A DNA stretch of 64,000 bases from positions 1 through 64,000 of the forward strand of contig WEDG01002570.1 of NCBI GenBank assembly GCA_017591395.1, read 5' to 3'. Below are positions 1-8,839 of the stretch, piece after piece. The notes beneath the pieces are model-generated. The model was not told the origin of the DNA and ran no database searches. It was given only the letters and a program-made list of their open reading frames with translations. The DNA comes from Schistocephalus solidus. Lineage: Eukaryota; Platyhelminthes; Cestoda; Diphyllobothriidea; Diphyllobothriidae. The position numbers and the translations under genes are program-made. Position 1 is the stretch's first letter. Every line of letters begins with the position of its first letter.

Positions 1-99
1 CCTCAGTGGGTCCCTCAGCGTCTTATGCGGTTTCTGGCATATGGACTTCTGTGCCATATAGCATATATATATATAAGTAGTGAAAAGAAGGCATCCCAA

Positions 100-965
100 G
101 AAATAAAGTTTGAAAGTTGAATACGTTCTATGGGAAATGGAGCTTTATTGTGTAAATTTTTCAACACCGGTTCTCCGGGTCGTCGTCAGACGCAGGCGGG
201 TAGCAAATGTGGCAAAAACAGTTGACATCGTAATCACGCGAAAAAAATCGATACTGGCGTGAACATCGGCACCATTGAGCGGCCGCCGTGTGTATCAGCC
301 TGTCCTGATTGAGTTCTTGTTTCTTCCATTTCTCCTTGAGATGTCTGTACGTCGCATCCAACTCGATATGTCTGTTGATGCATGACTCATCTTACTGCAT
401 CGCCTCGAGGAACTCTCGACCTTTCTTGGAGGAACAGGCAGCGACAATCCGAGTTTTATCCCAAGCGAAGGTGTGCCCGGTGTCTAGAGTATGCATAGCT
501 GTTTGGGACAGATGGTCCCGCCTCTTTACTGCCAACTGATGTTCATAGATGCGTGTAGAGGCGGATTTGCCTGTCTGACCACAATACACGGCATCACATG
601 CTTCACACGGGATCTTGTAGATGACTTCTTTCTTATCCAAATAGTTGACCCTATCCTTAGGGTGGACAAGCTGGGTACGCAAAGTAGTTGTCGGTTTGTG
701 CGCCACATGAATTTGGTGCTTCCTTAGGTGTCTTTCGACGAGTTCAGACACATTCTTGATGTAAGGAAGGGTTCGCCATGTATTTATTTTTTGGCGCCTC
801 GTTAGAACTACTTGGTTCCTTTTCTTTCGATTTCTGTCCTTTCAAGTATCGGCGTACAAAAATCCTTAGGGTACCCGTTCTGCGAAAAATAATTCACACA
901 AGTAATTCAGTTCGATTCGATAGCCTTCTTCATCGGAGCAATGTGTTTTTGCTCGACTGAGTAGA
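100..965 (-). mobile_element. Penelope-like element, 3' part (RT-GIY linker, GIY-YIG, 3' UTR)
   Basis: This is the 3' end of a Penelope-like retroelement read on the minus strand. Between about 960 and 780 the conceptual translation resembles the linker between reverse transcriptase and endonuclease but switches frame several times. From 775 to 161 the endonuclease region follows. A polyadenylation-type AATAAA lies at 149-144, just after the coding end, and a second one lies near 110. No reverse transcriptase is present, so the copy is truncated on its 5' side near 965. The assignment rests on the GIY-YIG domain and its position close to a poly(A) signal; I am fairly sure of the class and not of the exact ends. 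Confidence 0.7.
161..775 (-). pseudogene. GIY-YIG endonuclease domain of a Penelope-like element, with in-frame stop
   Basis: The frame shows the hallmark order of a PLE endonuclease: a segment reading VIYKIPCEACDAVYCGQTGK (the Tyr of YK and the YCGQT form of the GIY-YIG core), then a conserved Arg and a Y-E-H helix (STRIYEHQ), then the histidines of HTLDTGHTF. A TAA at about 391-389 interrupts the protein, and the same frame continues beyond it (DESCINRHIELDATYRHLKE) to the stop at 161, so this is one frame broken by a nonsense codon rather than two genes. The domain nicks DNA for target-primed insertion in this family. Frameshifts upstream make the copy inactive. Confidence 0.75.
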
Positions 966-1014
966 CTGTTGACGCATATCTGTATATGTAGCTATATGTA
1001 TTGTTATAAGGCAG

Positions 1015-1180
1015 TGAACCGACAAAGACAAGGAGACCGAATGGCCATTTCTGGCTTATTAGCCGTCGATCAGCCAGTCATACCCAATCCCAAGTGTGGC
1101 GCACCTGCGATTCGAACGCGCGACCTTTGGTATTTGAGCCGAACGCTCTACCATTGAGCCACGGGCCTGTTGTTTTGTCG
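1015..1180 (-). repeat. tRNA-derived SINE, copy A (minus strand)
   Basis: Read on the minus strand, a tRNA-like head (about 1167-1099) has an A box (GTGGCTCAATGGTAGAGCG) and a B box (CGTTCGAATCG). It is followed by the body sequence shared by all copies in this window, containing the hammerhead-like segment 1079-1035. An extra C splits the core (CTGATCGA), so this copy should not cleave. It lies head to head with copy B, 60 bp away, and the two could fold into a long hairpin. Confidence 0.75.
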
Positions 1181-1236
1181 GTTGTGATCGGGAATATGAT
1201 GATAGTGTGGCTCACCGATCTGCTTTAGGAACATTT

Positions 1237-1385
1237 ATGTTCCGTTGTGCCCTGGTAGAGCGTTCGACTCAAATACCAAAGGTCGGGTTCGAATCCCAGG
1301 TGTTCCACACTTGGGATTGCATATGACTGGCTGATGGCGGCTAATAAGCCAGAAATGGCCATTCCGGTCTCCCTGTCGGGCCTCA
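1237..1385 (+). repeat. tRNA-derived SINE, copy B (plus strand)
   Basis: The tRNA-like head is at 1239-1306, with a damaged A box (CCTGGTAGAGCG) and an intact B box (GGGTTCGAATCCC). The body follows with GACTGG at 1325-1330, CTGATGG (core A9 changed to G), stem II CGGCT/AGCCA, GAAA, and CCGGTC at 1364-1369. The GACTGG/CCGGTC stem differs from the GACTGG/CCAGTC of the consensus but still pairs through a G-U. Pol III transcription is the usual mode for this class and is inferred from the internal promoter boxes. Confidence 0.75.
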
Positions 1386-1539
1386 AGGTGATAGTGTCTA
1401 GGGTAACAAGCTAAATAAACTAACCTTCTTATACTCTTGCTTTTTCTGTCAACGGGCGTCGGCAGCACCAAGGACCCAAACGGCCCAGCAGTTTAGTTCG
1501 GCTCATAACTCGCATGTGGCGCTGAATCGGTTTGCTATC

Positions 1540-3700
1540 AAGTGAAGGCTTGTGTGATTGTTGGTCCTTCTTTGTCACCTGTATTCGATTGGCTCGAAAG
1601 ATTGTTGCTCTTGCACTTACAGCAAATTGCCGTGCCTACCGACACTATGTAGGGGTTTGCCAGGCACCTGCGTGAATTCTTCAAAGTCTCCCTGTAGCAT
1701 CCTTTATATTCCTCTTGCCAGCGCGCACATGTACGAGCTTTTACCTTGAAGTCATTTCGGCAAGCAATTAACAATCATTCCCACTACATATCCGAACCAT
1801 AAAAGTTTGACACTCGTTAGCATACAAGAAATGTATAATAGGCAGTCGATTACAGGGCCCGAGTGTCTGGGATTTGTTCCTGCGATCGGATAAGCAACAT
1901 ATTCTAACATTTAAGCGGAAATTGTGGGATTTTTATGATTTTTCTCAAACATTTGTTCAGGTTTCCACTTTGAAGCAGAATAACGCAAGAAAGACTGCTG
2001 TATGCATCCCCAATTTGATGTATAAGAGTTCATAACACCAGTCGAAAATATAATTTTGAACCGTCCAAAAATCTGACTGATTTTGGAGAGTCGGGTTCTA
2101 ATCACGTTGTCTGCATTTATGTTCCTTGAGATGGCTCAATCCAGTCAGTAATTTTGTACTGATTCGAAGGAATTTTCACTGACAGACACCATGAAGTGGG
2201 TGAATCCTGATACTGGCACCGGTTGATTACAAGCTGCCCCGTATTGACGGCTAGATCGAAATTGGTGAATACAGAGGCGATGGACTTAGGCTAAATTGGA
2301 TGTACGCTTCAATTTTGATTTTCAGTGAATAGTTGTCCGTGAAAAGGAGGTCATGTAGCATAGCTCTGAATGCATGCTCAAAATTTTGAATAGCTTCCCG
2401 TGGGTTTGGTAAGTGATCTGACATTTAGTCCGATCGCCACAGTAAGAGTTATCAGCATGACGATGAGTATGGGACTGAAGAGGGTTATGAAAATATGCGG
2501 CCTCATTTCTTCCACTTCTTTTTTAGAGAGTGTCACAGACGTGCCCATTGTCTCTGACTTAGAAAATCATGCTCTGACGATGAGGTCTGACCATCGGCGT
2601 TAAAATTTTGAAACAGCCGAATGTCATGATTATTTTTCATTCGTTTTCGGTTCAGAATGCCAAACGGTGCTCATAGCTATATGACGATATTAGTTCAGCT
2701 CGTTCTTATCTCTTGTTATTTCTCCTGAAACTTCGGCGCTGCAGAAGCCATATGTTTTCAGAATCTACGCTGTGTTTCTGGACTAGGTCCTTTGCCTAGT
2801 GCAAATTCAGACAGTAAAGAAAAAGCGGGCGCAAATATTTCGTCAGATCTACGAAAGACAGAGATGCGAAGGTGATCATCGCAGCTTTAAAAGTTTCCCG
2901 TTCTCCTGTACAGGTGGATAGTGATAATGTACTTGGAGTTCTTTAGAGTTTATACACTTCCAAACTGTCTTAAACGCGGTCATTCTCTTTAGGGGTGGGA
3001 GACAACAAGCCAGCATTCTGAGCTTTTCCGGTGAAGGTATTTGCATTGACCTTATCTCTGGCAGGAACGACAGATGGTCAGAATCCCTACTGAGTTGAGG
3101 ACTTCTTCGCAAACCAAAGATCAGCATTTGAGGTGGCACGTACTGGCTCTTTTCAGCAATCCAGAATGTGTTATTTCCACGAAAAGGAGATTGTTTCGTC
3201 AAATTTGAGTTTCAACGCAAGTTATGTAGGCTGAGAGTTGAAGACAGTTTTGAAGGGTTAGAAGAAATTTTTCCTTTAACTGCAGTCCTCGTACCTCTGG
3301 ACGTTCTTTACCTTACGTGCCAACGAGTTGTTCTGCATCTCCTTCAGGTTTTGCGCAAGTTGATTCCAACATGAGGAGAATGCAGCTTGGATGGGGGCAG
3401 GCCTGCTAGTTGGCATGTGTATGTGTCGCTGATCGTCCTCGAATTGAAATTGCTGGGTTCTTCATTGGTACCATCAAACACATCTTTTTAGGTGTGCGTA
3501 AGCAACGACTTCCATGAGAGGAGCTAGACGGTCTTTTGCGGTCTGCTCCATTTTATTTTTAAAGTTCCCCTCCAGGACTTGTACTTGCTATTTTGACTGT
3601 TTTTGCAGTCTGTATTCAGTGTTACGGAGACGGGAACCGCAATGGAGTCGCGGCCCAAGGCGAAAAGAGCACATGACGACGCACACTGAAACAGACTAAG
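1540..3700 (-). pseudogene. Decayed RTE-like reverse transcriptase
   Basis: The minus strand carries, in order and across many frameshifts and stops, a recognisable RTE-type polyprotein backbone. The pre-RT helix region lies at about 3660-3350. The start of RT is near 3345-3260 (a QNLKEMQ...KNVQRYED stretch). A motif ending TIHLYRRTGNF and CDDH is at about 2940-2865. A segment KIIMTFGCFKILTPMV is near 2635, and PHIFITLFSPILIVM near 2500. The catalytic segment reads HDLLFTDNYSL near 2340. The post-RT segment RLSKISQIFGRFK is at 2100-2060. A heavily decayed run to about 1540 may be the end of the connection domain. At the active site the second Asp of the DD pair is Asn. The identification comes from collinearity with the better preserved RTE copy at 46.6-50.5 kb and from family knowledge. 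The endonuclease and zinc-finger parts are missing or unrecognisable. Confidence 0.6.
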
Positions 3701-3874
3701 CCGGCTAGGGAAAGGCATGCGGGAAACCAGACAGCCAATCAGTGTGCGCCGCCGTACCGAGTACGCGTGAAACCTCTGCGCATGCGTGGTGCCCAAACTT
3801 TTGAGAAATTCTCGCAAAGGGAGTCCAGCGTAAAAAGCTACCAATTAACGTAAGGCACGTCGTAGGCCAGAAGG

Positions 3875-4013
3875 TTCCCGAACGTTCTCCACGATTTTCA
3901 AGCCATTGACCGGAACGTTCGAGAATGCCCCGAACTAAAATAAATAAGCGATAGTTGATGAGCTATAGATTCCGCTATTTCTGTCGGCATAGAATAAGGT
4001 GGTCTTTCCAGAA
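3875..4013. promoter_or_regulatory. Cluster of heat-shock-element-like motifs
   Basis: Two perfect three-unit heat shock elements occur 25 bp apart: TTCccGAAcgTTC at 3875-3887 and GAAcgTTCgaGAA at 3913-3925. A two-unit TTCcaGAA follows at 4006-4013. An A/T-rich TATA-like stretch (TAAAATAAATAAG) begins at about 3936. The upstream 3.6-3.85 kb is rich in CpG. These motifs match HSF binding sites as known in animals. No heat-shock gene can be seen next to them, so function is unproven. Confidence 0.35.
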
Positions 4014-4429
4014 AGCCATTTTACCTTCTCTTCTATCACACCTGGCGGGATAGAACAGTTAGTTTGATTGTCAATGTGGGCAGCTTCCTTAGCACTGTCT
4101 TACCTGGAGGTTGTCTCCAAAGTTTAATTCACAGCCTTATCTTTTGAGACGGCTCGGTGATGAGCAGTTCGTTACTTGACACCACACAACGCCTTAATCA
4201 TCCTGCTTATGAGTGCACACTTATATTGTCTTCTTTTGTTTTTGGAGGAGAGCAGAAAACGGTAGTGGCGGTAAAGACGTTAGGCGATTCATAGGTCTCT
4301 ACCAGAAGTTCACTTTGTTGCAACTGCCCAAGCACTCATTCCTCGGTGGCGTGATGAGGGTCGGCTCGTTCATTCAGATCTCCAAGACCGAGTGCCTTGC
4401 TGAACTTTGGAAAAGACATTAGGAGTGCG

Positions 4430-4930
4430 TGCAGGTATTTTTGATAGTTGTGCTTTACATAGGTGTGACAGTGAAGACAGGAGCAGCAATCTATGAAACC
4501 AATCGGATTCACCGCCCCCAACACCAACCTGGTGGCATGATACTCACCGGTGCCCCGGTCCAACACCGCCAATACCCAAGCCCTCTCAAGATACCCGCGC
4601 CGTTAACGCACCTTACGTCCGCAAAACGGCCTGGTCGGACACCTTCGGACGCAATGCAACAACAATTCGACAATTTTACATTCTGCGTCAATATCTTCCT
4701 ACCCTACTTCGGACCCACCGACGGTCATCACTGGCACAAATTCCCCACTCCGAACATCGTAGGAACCACATCCCAATATTTAGCACCTGACCCCTCCACC
4801 AAAACCATCATAGCCGTCGCCACCACCGCTGTCACCACCACCACCAGCGGCGATGGGGACTCGAACTCGCACATTCATCTCACGCATCGGTCTGATCGGT
4901 CACTTGCGAATCCACTTGGGATCTAAGCTG
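4430..4930 (+). pseudogene. C-terminal connection and zinc-finger tail of an RTE-like element
   Basis: A plus-strand segment reading VTVKTGAAIYETNRI (about 4466-4510) marks the connection between the RT and the zinc-finger tail in this RTE family. It is followed, in other frames, by finger remnants: GLVGHLRTQCN at about 4625-4660, where the paired cysteines have been lost, and RTFISRIGLIGHLRIHLG at about 4866-4923. A Thr-rich spacer separates them. The nominal 165-codon open frame across this region is not the true protein: the fingers are in different frames. 5' truncated at about 4430. Confidence 0.65.
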
Positions 4931-4939
4931 ACCTTTCCT

Positions 4940-5190
4940 TATGTTCTTGTGTTCTTGTTTGGTGTCAAACAACAGTGCGTGGGCCTGCGCCCTCTCCCAT
5001 CTATGGTCTTCTTGACTCTGACTTGACACCGGGTCTAGATTTGGGAGTGGAACAGAGAGGGAGGTAGATGGAGCGAAAGTCTTTTCTCCCTATAATCCAG
5101 AGCAAGTCACCGTCCTTGAAGTAACATTTTGTGGGGTATACGGTGGACGTCGTCAAAAACGACCATCAAATTATTGTGTGTGACTTGTCA
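4940..5190 (-). repeat. Repeat A, copy 1 (reverse orientation)
   Basis: Directly after the RTE tail comes the reverse complement of an interspersed repeat seen at six places in this window. Landmarks: CTTGACTCTGACTTGACACC at 5011-5030, then GAACAGAGAGGGAGGTAGAT, and a terminal part with GCAAGTCACCGTCC and a GTGGACGTCGTC...GACC hairpin at about 5143-5166. The central part is diverged. Its position downstream of RTE coding sequence on the same relative strand suggests it is part of the RTE 3' region or an element that lives next to it. Confidence 0.55.
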
Positions 5191-5599
5191 TCGTGAGGTG
5201 CGGACGCTGGTTGTGGCTCCTTTTGTTCTACGGCCTGAAAGTTTCCTTATACTGCGATGGACATTGATTGCATTCAGTATGGAAGTCAATCTTTTGGCGA
5301 TATCATCTCTGGTGGCGAAGACGAATCCAATGCCATTCGCTTTACAGCCCGAATGGGTGCTGATGAAATAAGGGGCTTTGAGCAAACTAAACCATCACTT
5401 ATTCGTAACCCCTTGGAATTTGTGTGGAAGAGTTCGGTTTAATATTAAGTGACCTGGAGTTGATACATCATGCTGACGTGGGTGGGGAACTGTAATAAGA
5501 ACTCGCTCATAAACTGAGTCCACTCGTTGTGCAGATGCGGGAAAGTGGTTTTGAATATTTGAATGAACAGCAAGGCAACTCTTTTTTCACCGTCCAAAA

Positions 5600-5762
5600 A
5601 ACTTCTCGCTCAATGGTTAGAGCGTTTGGATTTCTAATCAACGGGTCGCAGGTTCAGGCCTCGGGTGAAGCACCACCTGGGGTTGGGTATGACTGGCTGA
5701 TGCTGGCTAATGAGCCAAAAATGGCCCGTTCTGGTCTCCCTGGCCTTTGTTGGCATTGCTAA
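5600..5762 (+). repeat. tRNA-Arg-like SINE, copy C
   Basis: The tRNA-like head at about 5606-5665 has an A box (CTCAATGGTTAGAGCG), an anticodon-loop region TTTCTAA that suggests a tRNA-Arg(UCU) ancestor, and a decayed B box (GGTTCAGGCC). The hammerhead-like body is at 5691-5736: GACTGG, CTGATGC (core A9 to C), stem II TGGCT/AGCCA, AAAA in place of GAAA, and CTGGTC. Stem II here has a closing U-A pair that several other copies have lost. It is followed by the cap domain and then by copy D in the same orientation. Confidence 0.8.
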
Positions 5763-5784
5763 TCTGCCTCTACTAATACTACTA

Positions 5785-5900
5785 GCTGCTATGCGGCTGC
5801 TGACGGGGTTCGAGAATGAACCCCAAGGCAGAATGGGACGAGCTACTTCCGGTAACGATCGGTGAGCGTTCATTAGAGTGTCCACATTACCTATCTAAAC
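5785..5900 (+). repeat. SINE 'cap' domain between copies C and D
   Basis: This segment is related to 24850-24965 and 25150-25247. It carries a perfect 7-bp hairpin, GGGGTTC at 5805-5811 and GAACCCC at 5818-5824, followed by a GGGACGAG motif. The homologous hairpin at 24867-24886 is GGGGCTC/GAGCCCC, so both sides of one base pair have changed together. Confidence 0.6.
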
Positions 5901-5909
5901 CGGCCAGAC

Positions 5910-6035
5910 AACGAGCCCGTGCCTCAATGGTTAGGGCACTGGACCACAGATCCCGGGCTGATGATGGCTAATGAGCCAGAAATGGCCATTCTAGTCTCTA
6001 CTGATTTGGTCGACATTGTTAGTCTGCTTCTCGCT
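5910..6035 (+). repeat. tRNA-Arg-like SINE, copy D (internally deleted)
   Basis: The A-box half of the tRNA-like head (GCCCGTGCCTCAATGG, from 5915) runs straight into the body. The B box and the segment up to the stem I strand are deleted. The remaining hammerhead-like core at 5958-5996 has CTGATGA, a perfect 5-bp stem II TGGCT/AGCCA with an AATG loop, GAAA, TGGCCAT and CTAGTC. The catalytic core is intact but the 5' strand of stem I is lost. Confidence 0.7.
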
Positions 6036-6242
6036 TAAATCTACAGAAACGGACTGCTGTACCGTTGCAAAGATTTGGCTGTTGGAAACCAGATCTCAGG
6101 TCATAGATTTTGTCTGATATTCGCCATTTCAGCTCAAAAACTACTGAGATGACAACTATCTCCGTCTGTGTCTAGAATTCTCGATGATATGTAATTATTT
6201 GTATATCGTTATATTCGATCGGCATCTGTATTCTTATAAGTG

Positions 6243-6420
6243 ACAGTTTGACCGTCGACATCGACGACGTTCACCACACGCCGCATGAAATGGGCACAGC
6301 ATCAGTGACAGGGTTATACATTTTTTGTAGTGAGGCTGACTTGCGCAGTATATTCTGCACTCTCTCCTCCATCACGCGTCAGTCTCTGAGAGCAAGACAA
6401 GGTCAAGGTAAACGGTGATG
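6243..6420 (+). repeat. Repeat A, copy 2 (partial)
   Basis: The segment starts with GACAGTTTGACCGTCG and a GTCGAC/CGACG-type hairpin and continues to TGCACTCTCTCC and CAAGACAAGGTCAAGG. These are in the same order as the left half of the longer copies at 8232 and 50521. It is degenerate. Confidence 0.4.
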
Positions 6421-8231
6421 GGCTCTGGCTCTAGAAAAATTTCATGATGAGAGTACTTCCCGATAAAGCGTGTATGTACAGTGTTTTCGTCAGTCGTCAC
6501 CATCTAACCGTTAAGTTGACGGCTGGGGAGGCCGAGAATCCCGTTTTGAGTGCTAAGTCCAAGGAATTTCAGTACAACGCTTGAATCAAACATCCATGGA
6601 ATCTTTTCGTGCGCTGTCAACGGTCTTTACGTAAGTATTCATCGCCAATTTCTTAAATTTATGGTTTGATCTGACAATATTCTAATTATTATTTGTCATT
6701 TATCATTTAAAAGTCAGCCAAATCATCCTGTTTTTAATGAATTATCATTTTTATTTTTTTGAAACAAAATCAATTCAAAAACATGCTGGCATCGCTGACA
6801 AAACACGCCTCGAAGTAAAAAGCCAAAGAAGGTGAGACGAAAAGCCGTTCATGAGCTTCTTCATGTAGAGTTAGTCATATATCCTGGATGACCAAGTGTA
6901 AATGGGTTTAAGAAGACAGATATAGGGCGAGGGAGAGCGTTGAGGGTTAAGAGTCTTTGTGTGAACATGACAGATCTAATCGTCCAAAAATGTTATCTTC
7001 ACGAATGCCATGTGCTGCTCGCAAAAACTGCAAGGTAGCGAAATAGGAAAGAAAGAACCCTGGGTACAGTGAAAACCTACCAAAATAATTTCGAGTGTTG
7101 ATGTCAAATGTAATGACACTCTTTCTCTTGGATCCATTAGGGTCAGTGATACTTAATAAACAGGTCTTCGTAGTCTAAGGACCTTTTTAAAGAATAATTG
7201 AATGCAAGTCAACACAAGGACGTATCTAAAGCGTTGAGAATACCTATTTTTAAACAGGATACCTGCACACGAATGTTGGAAACTCTTCTGCGTATCTAAG
7301 ATAACGTTTTTCAAGGCTACTTGCCTTTTGAGTAAGTATCGATCTCTACTTTCCATTTATAAATTTCCAGATGAGAATTCAAGTAACTTTCAACATTGCA
7401 ACCTCCGAAAGGTGTCTCCTTCACAGTTTTGTTAAACAGAAACCATACAGAATAGAGTGGAAAAGAAACCTCAGAAGCGGACTGGGTGTGGCTGAAACAA
7501 CCGGCTACTTACGTCTGACAGTATTTAACAAGGTCGCTTCAGCAGGCCTCACATAGCCTGTTCATTAAACCGAAATTCCCTTACTGTTTGCTGGCGGATG
7601 ACGCTTATTCGAGTCTAGACATTTTTCAGGCCTATCCAGTAGACCTAAAACCCCGGGCTCATAAAGTCGACGTTCACCACGTTGGTTCACTTTTTTATTG
7701 AGCTAGCGTGAAAAGGACAAAGAGGCGAACCCCAAGGTAAGAGCTTTTAAGGCACCGATATACCTGTTTACAGAGTGTCTGCTAAACCATCGCATTAGGC
7801 ATACTCCAACGGAAGAGTTGAGTGTTTTGCAACTTCATGAGAATATTTTAAGAACTTCTGTTCTCATTAAGGTTGAGGTGGCTGCCGCTGTGCAGCATAC
7901 CTTTCTAGCTTAAGTCAACAAGTGGCAATCCATTTTGCGGAAATATGCAAGACGTTAGCAGTATAATAAAACCTGCATGCTTCTAGTGGATTCAGAAAAA
8001 GTATTGGCTTCCACGTTAATTAAATTACCGCGTATAAATTTTTATTTACAATCAGGTCCATAACGAATGCGCCAGCCACTCAGGTTATTGGAAGTGGGGC
8101 AGACCATATAAGAGCTCTTTATCAATAACCCGGCTTCTCCATCACTAATATCAAGTGCTAGAACTATTTCTTTGCAGAATTCAGTTAAGATGGACCCGTC
8201 TCACACCGTGCTTTGTTGATTTGGCGAAATT
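6421..8231. other. Anonymous AT-rich DNA, no gene seen
   Basis: No frame longer than about 67 codons and no recognisable protein motif on either strand. The base composition is ordinary for the window. A short GTCGACGTTCACCACG near 7666 resembles the head of Repeat A and may be a remnant. Confidence 0.5.
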
Positions 8232-8605
8232 TTTACGTTTGTTCATCCACTGTGTGACCGTCATTGCCGACCATATCAACCGTATATCCCACTGCATGGT
8301 GCGCGCAGGGACGGTAATTTGTACGTGAATTAGTGTATAGCGATAGCAGACGTCCACACCATCTACCGCATTCTATCCTCTTCCTCACCTGGGCACAGGT
8401 CAAGAAGTCTGGAGGTGGGATGGGGTACAGGTGGCTGGCGTGGCGTGAGCGTGCAACATGGCTTGTAACCACACTGCCCCATGTGTGGCGTTCACTATTG
8501 CCGCGCGCACTCCTAATCACGCCTGTTGTGCCTTGATCTGACCTCCAGGTTGATCCAAGGCATCTGCCACATGATCCGTAATAGGCGCATGTGCATCCAC
8601 TACCG
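8232..8605 (+). repeat. Repeat A, copy 3 (near full length)
   Basis: The longest uninterrupted plus-strand copy. Order of landmarks: GTGTGACCGTCATTGCCGAC (head), GGTGCGCGCAGGGACGG, CATCTACCGCATTCTATCC, CAGGTCAAGAAGTCTGG, GTGGCTGGCGTGG, CACGCCTGTTGTGCC, and a tail CAAGGCATCTGCCAC. The same order is found at 50521-50985 and, in reverse, at 47830-47411. Open frames of 67 and 132 codons here are by-products of the high GC content and do not agree between copies. Confidence 0.65.
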
Positions 8606-8761
8606 CGACAAACATTATCGTACCACCTCAATGATTTTAGATCACCATAAATATTTTACTCTCATATAATAAGTAGGCAGTTGTAATTTATTCGCTGAAG
8701 TAAATTCGAGCGGTGTTGAAGACTTGAGCTAAAAGGCAAAACATAATTCATTATTGCGCCC

Positions 8762-8834
8762 TGAAAACAGGCTCAGTTTGATGGACATCATTCTCCCGTG
8801 AAAACAGGCTCAATTGATGGACATCATTCTCCCG
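8762..8834 (+). repeat. Two-copy tandem duplication, 36-37 bp unit
   Basis: The unit beginning TGAAAACAGGCTCA and ending CATTCTCCCG occurs at 8762-8798 and again at 8799-8834. The copies differ by one substitution and one missing T. A recent local duplication. Confidence 0.9.
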
Positions 8835-8839
8835 TGAAT

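Noticed and set aside
1..100. Hammerhead in the 3' region of the PLE at the left edge
   Set aside because: A hairpin (CCATATG region) followed by GAAACC is present on the minus strand, but there is no CTGATGA; the place where it should be is an AT run.
4429..4926. 165-codon open frame as an intact gene
   Set aside because: Only its first part agrees with the RTE connection region; the zinc-finger signatures downstream are in other frames, so the long frame is mostly accidental.
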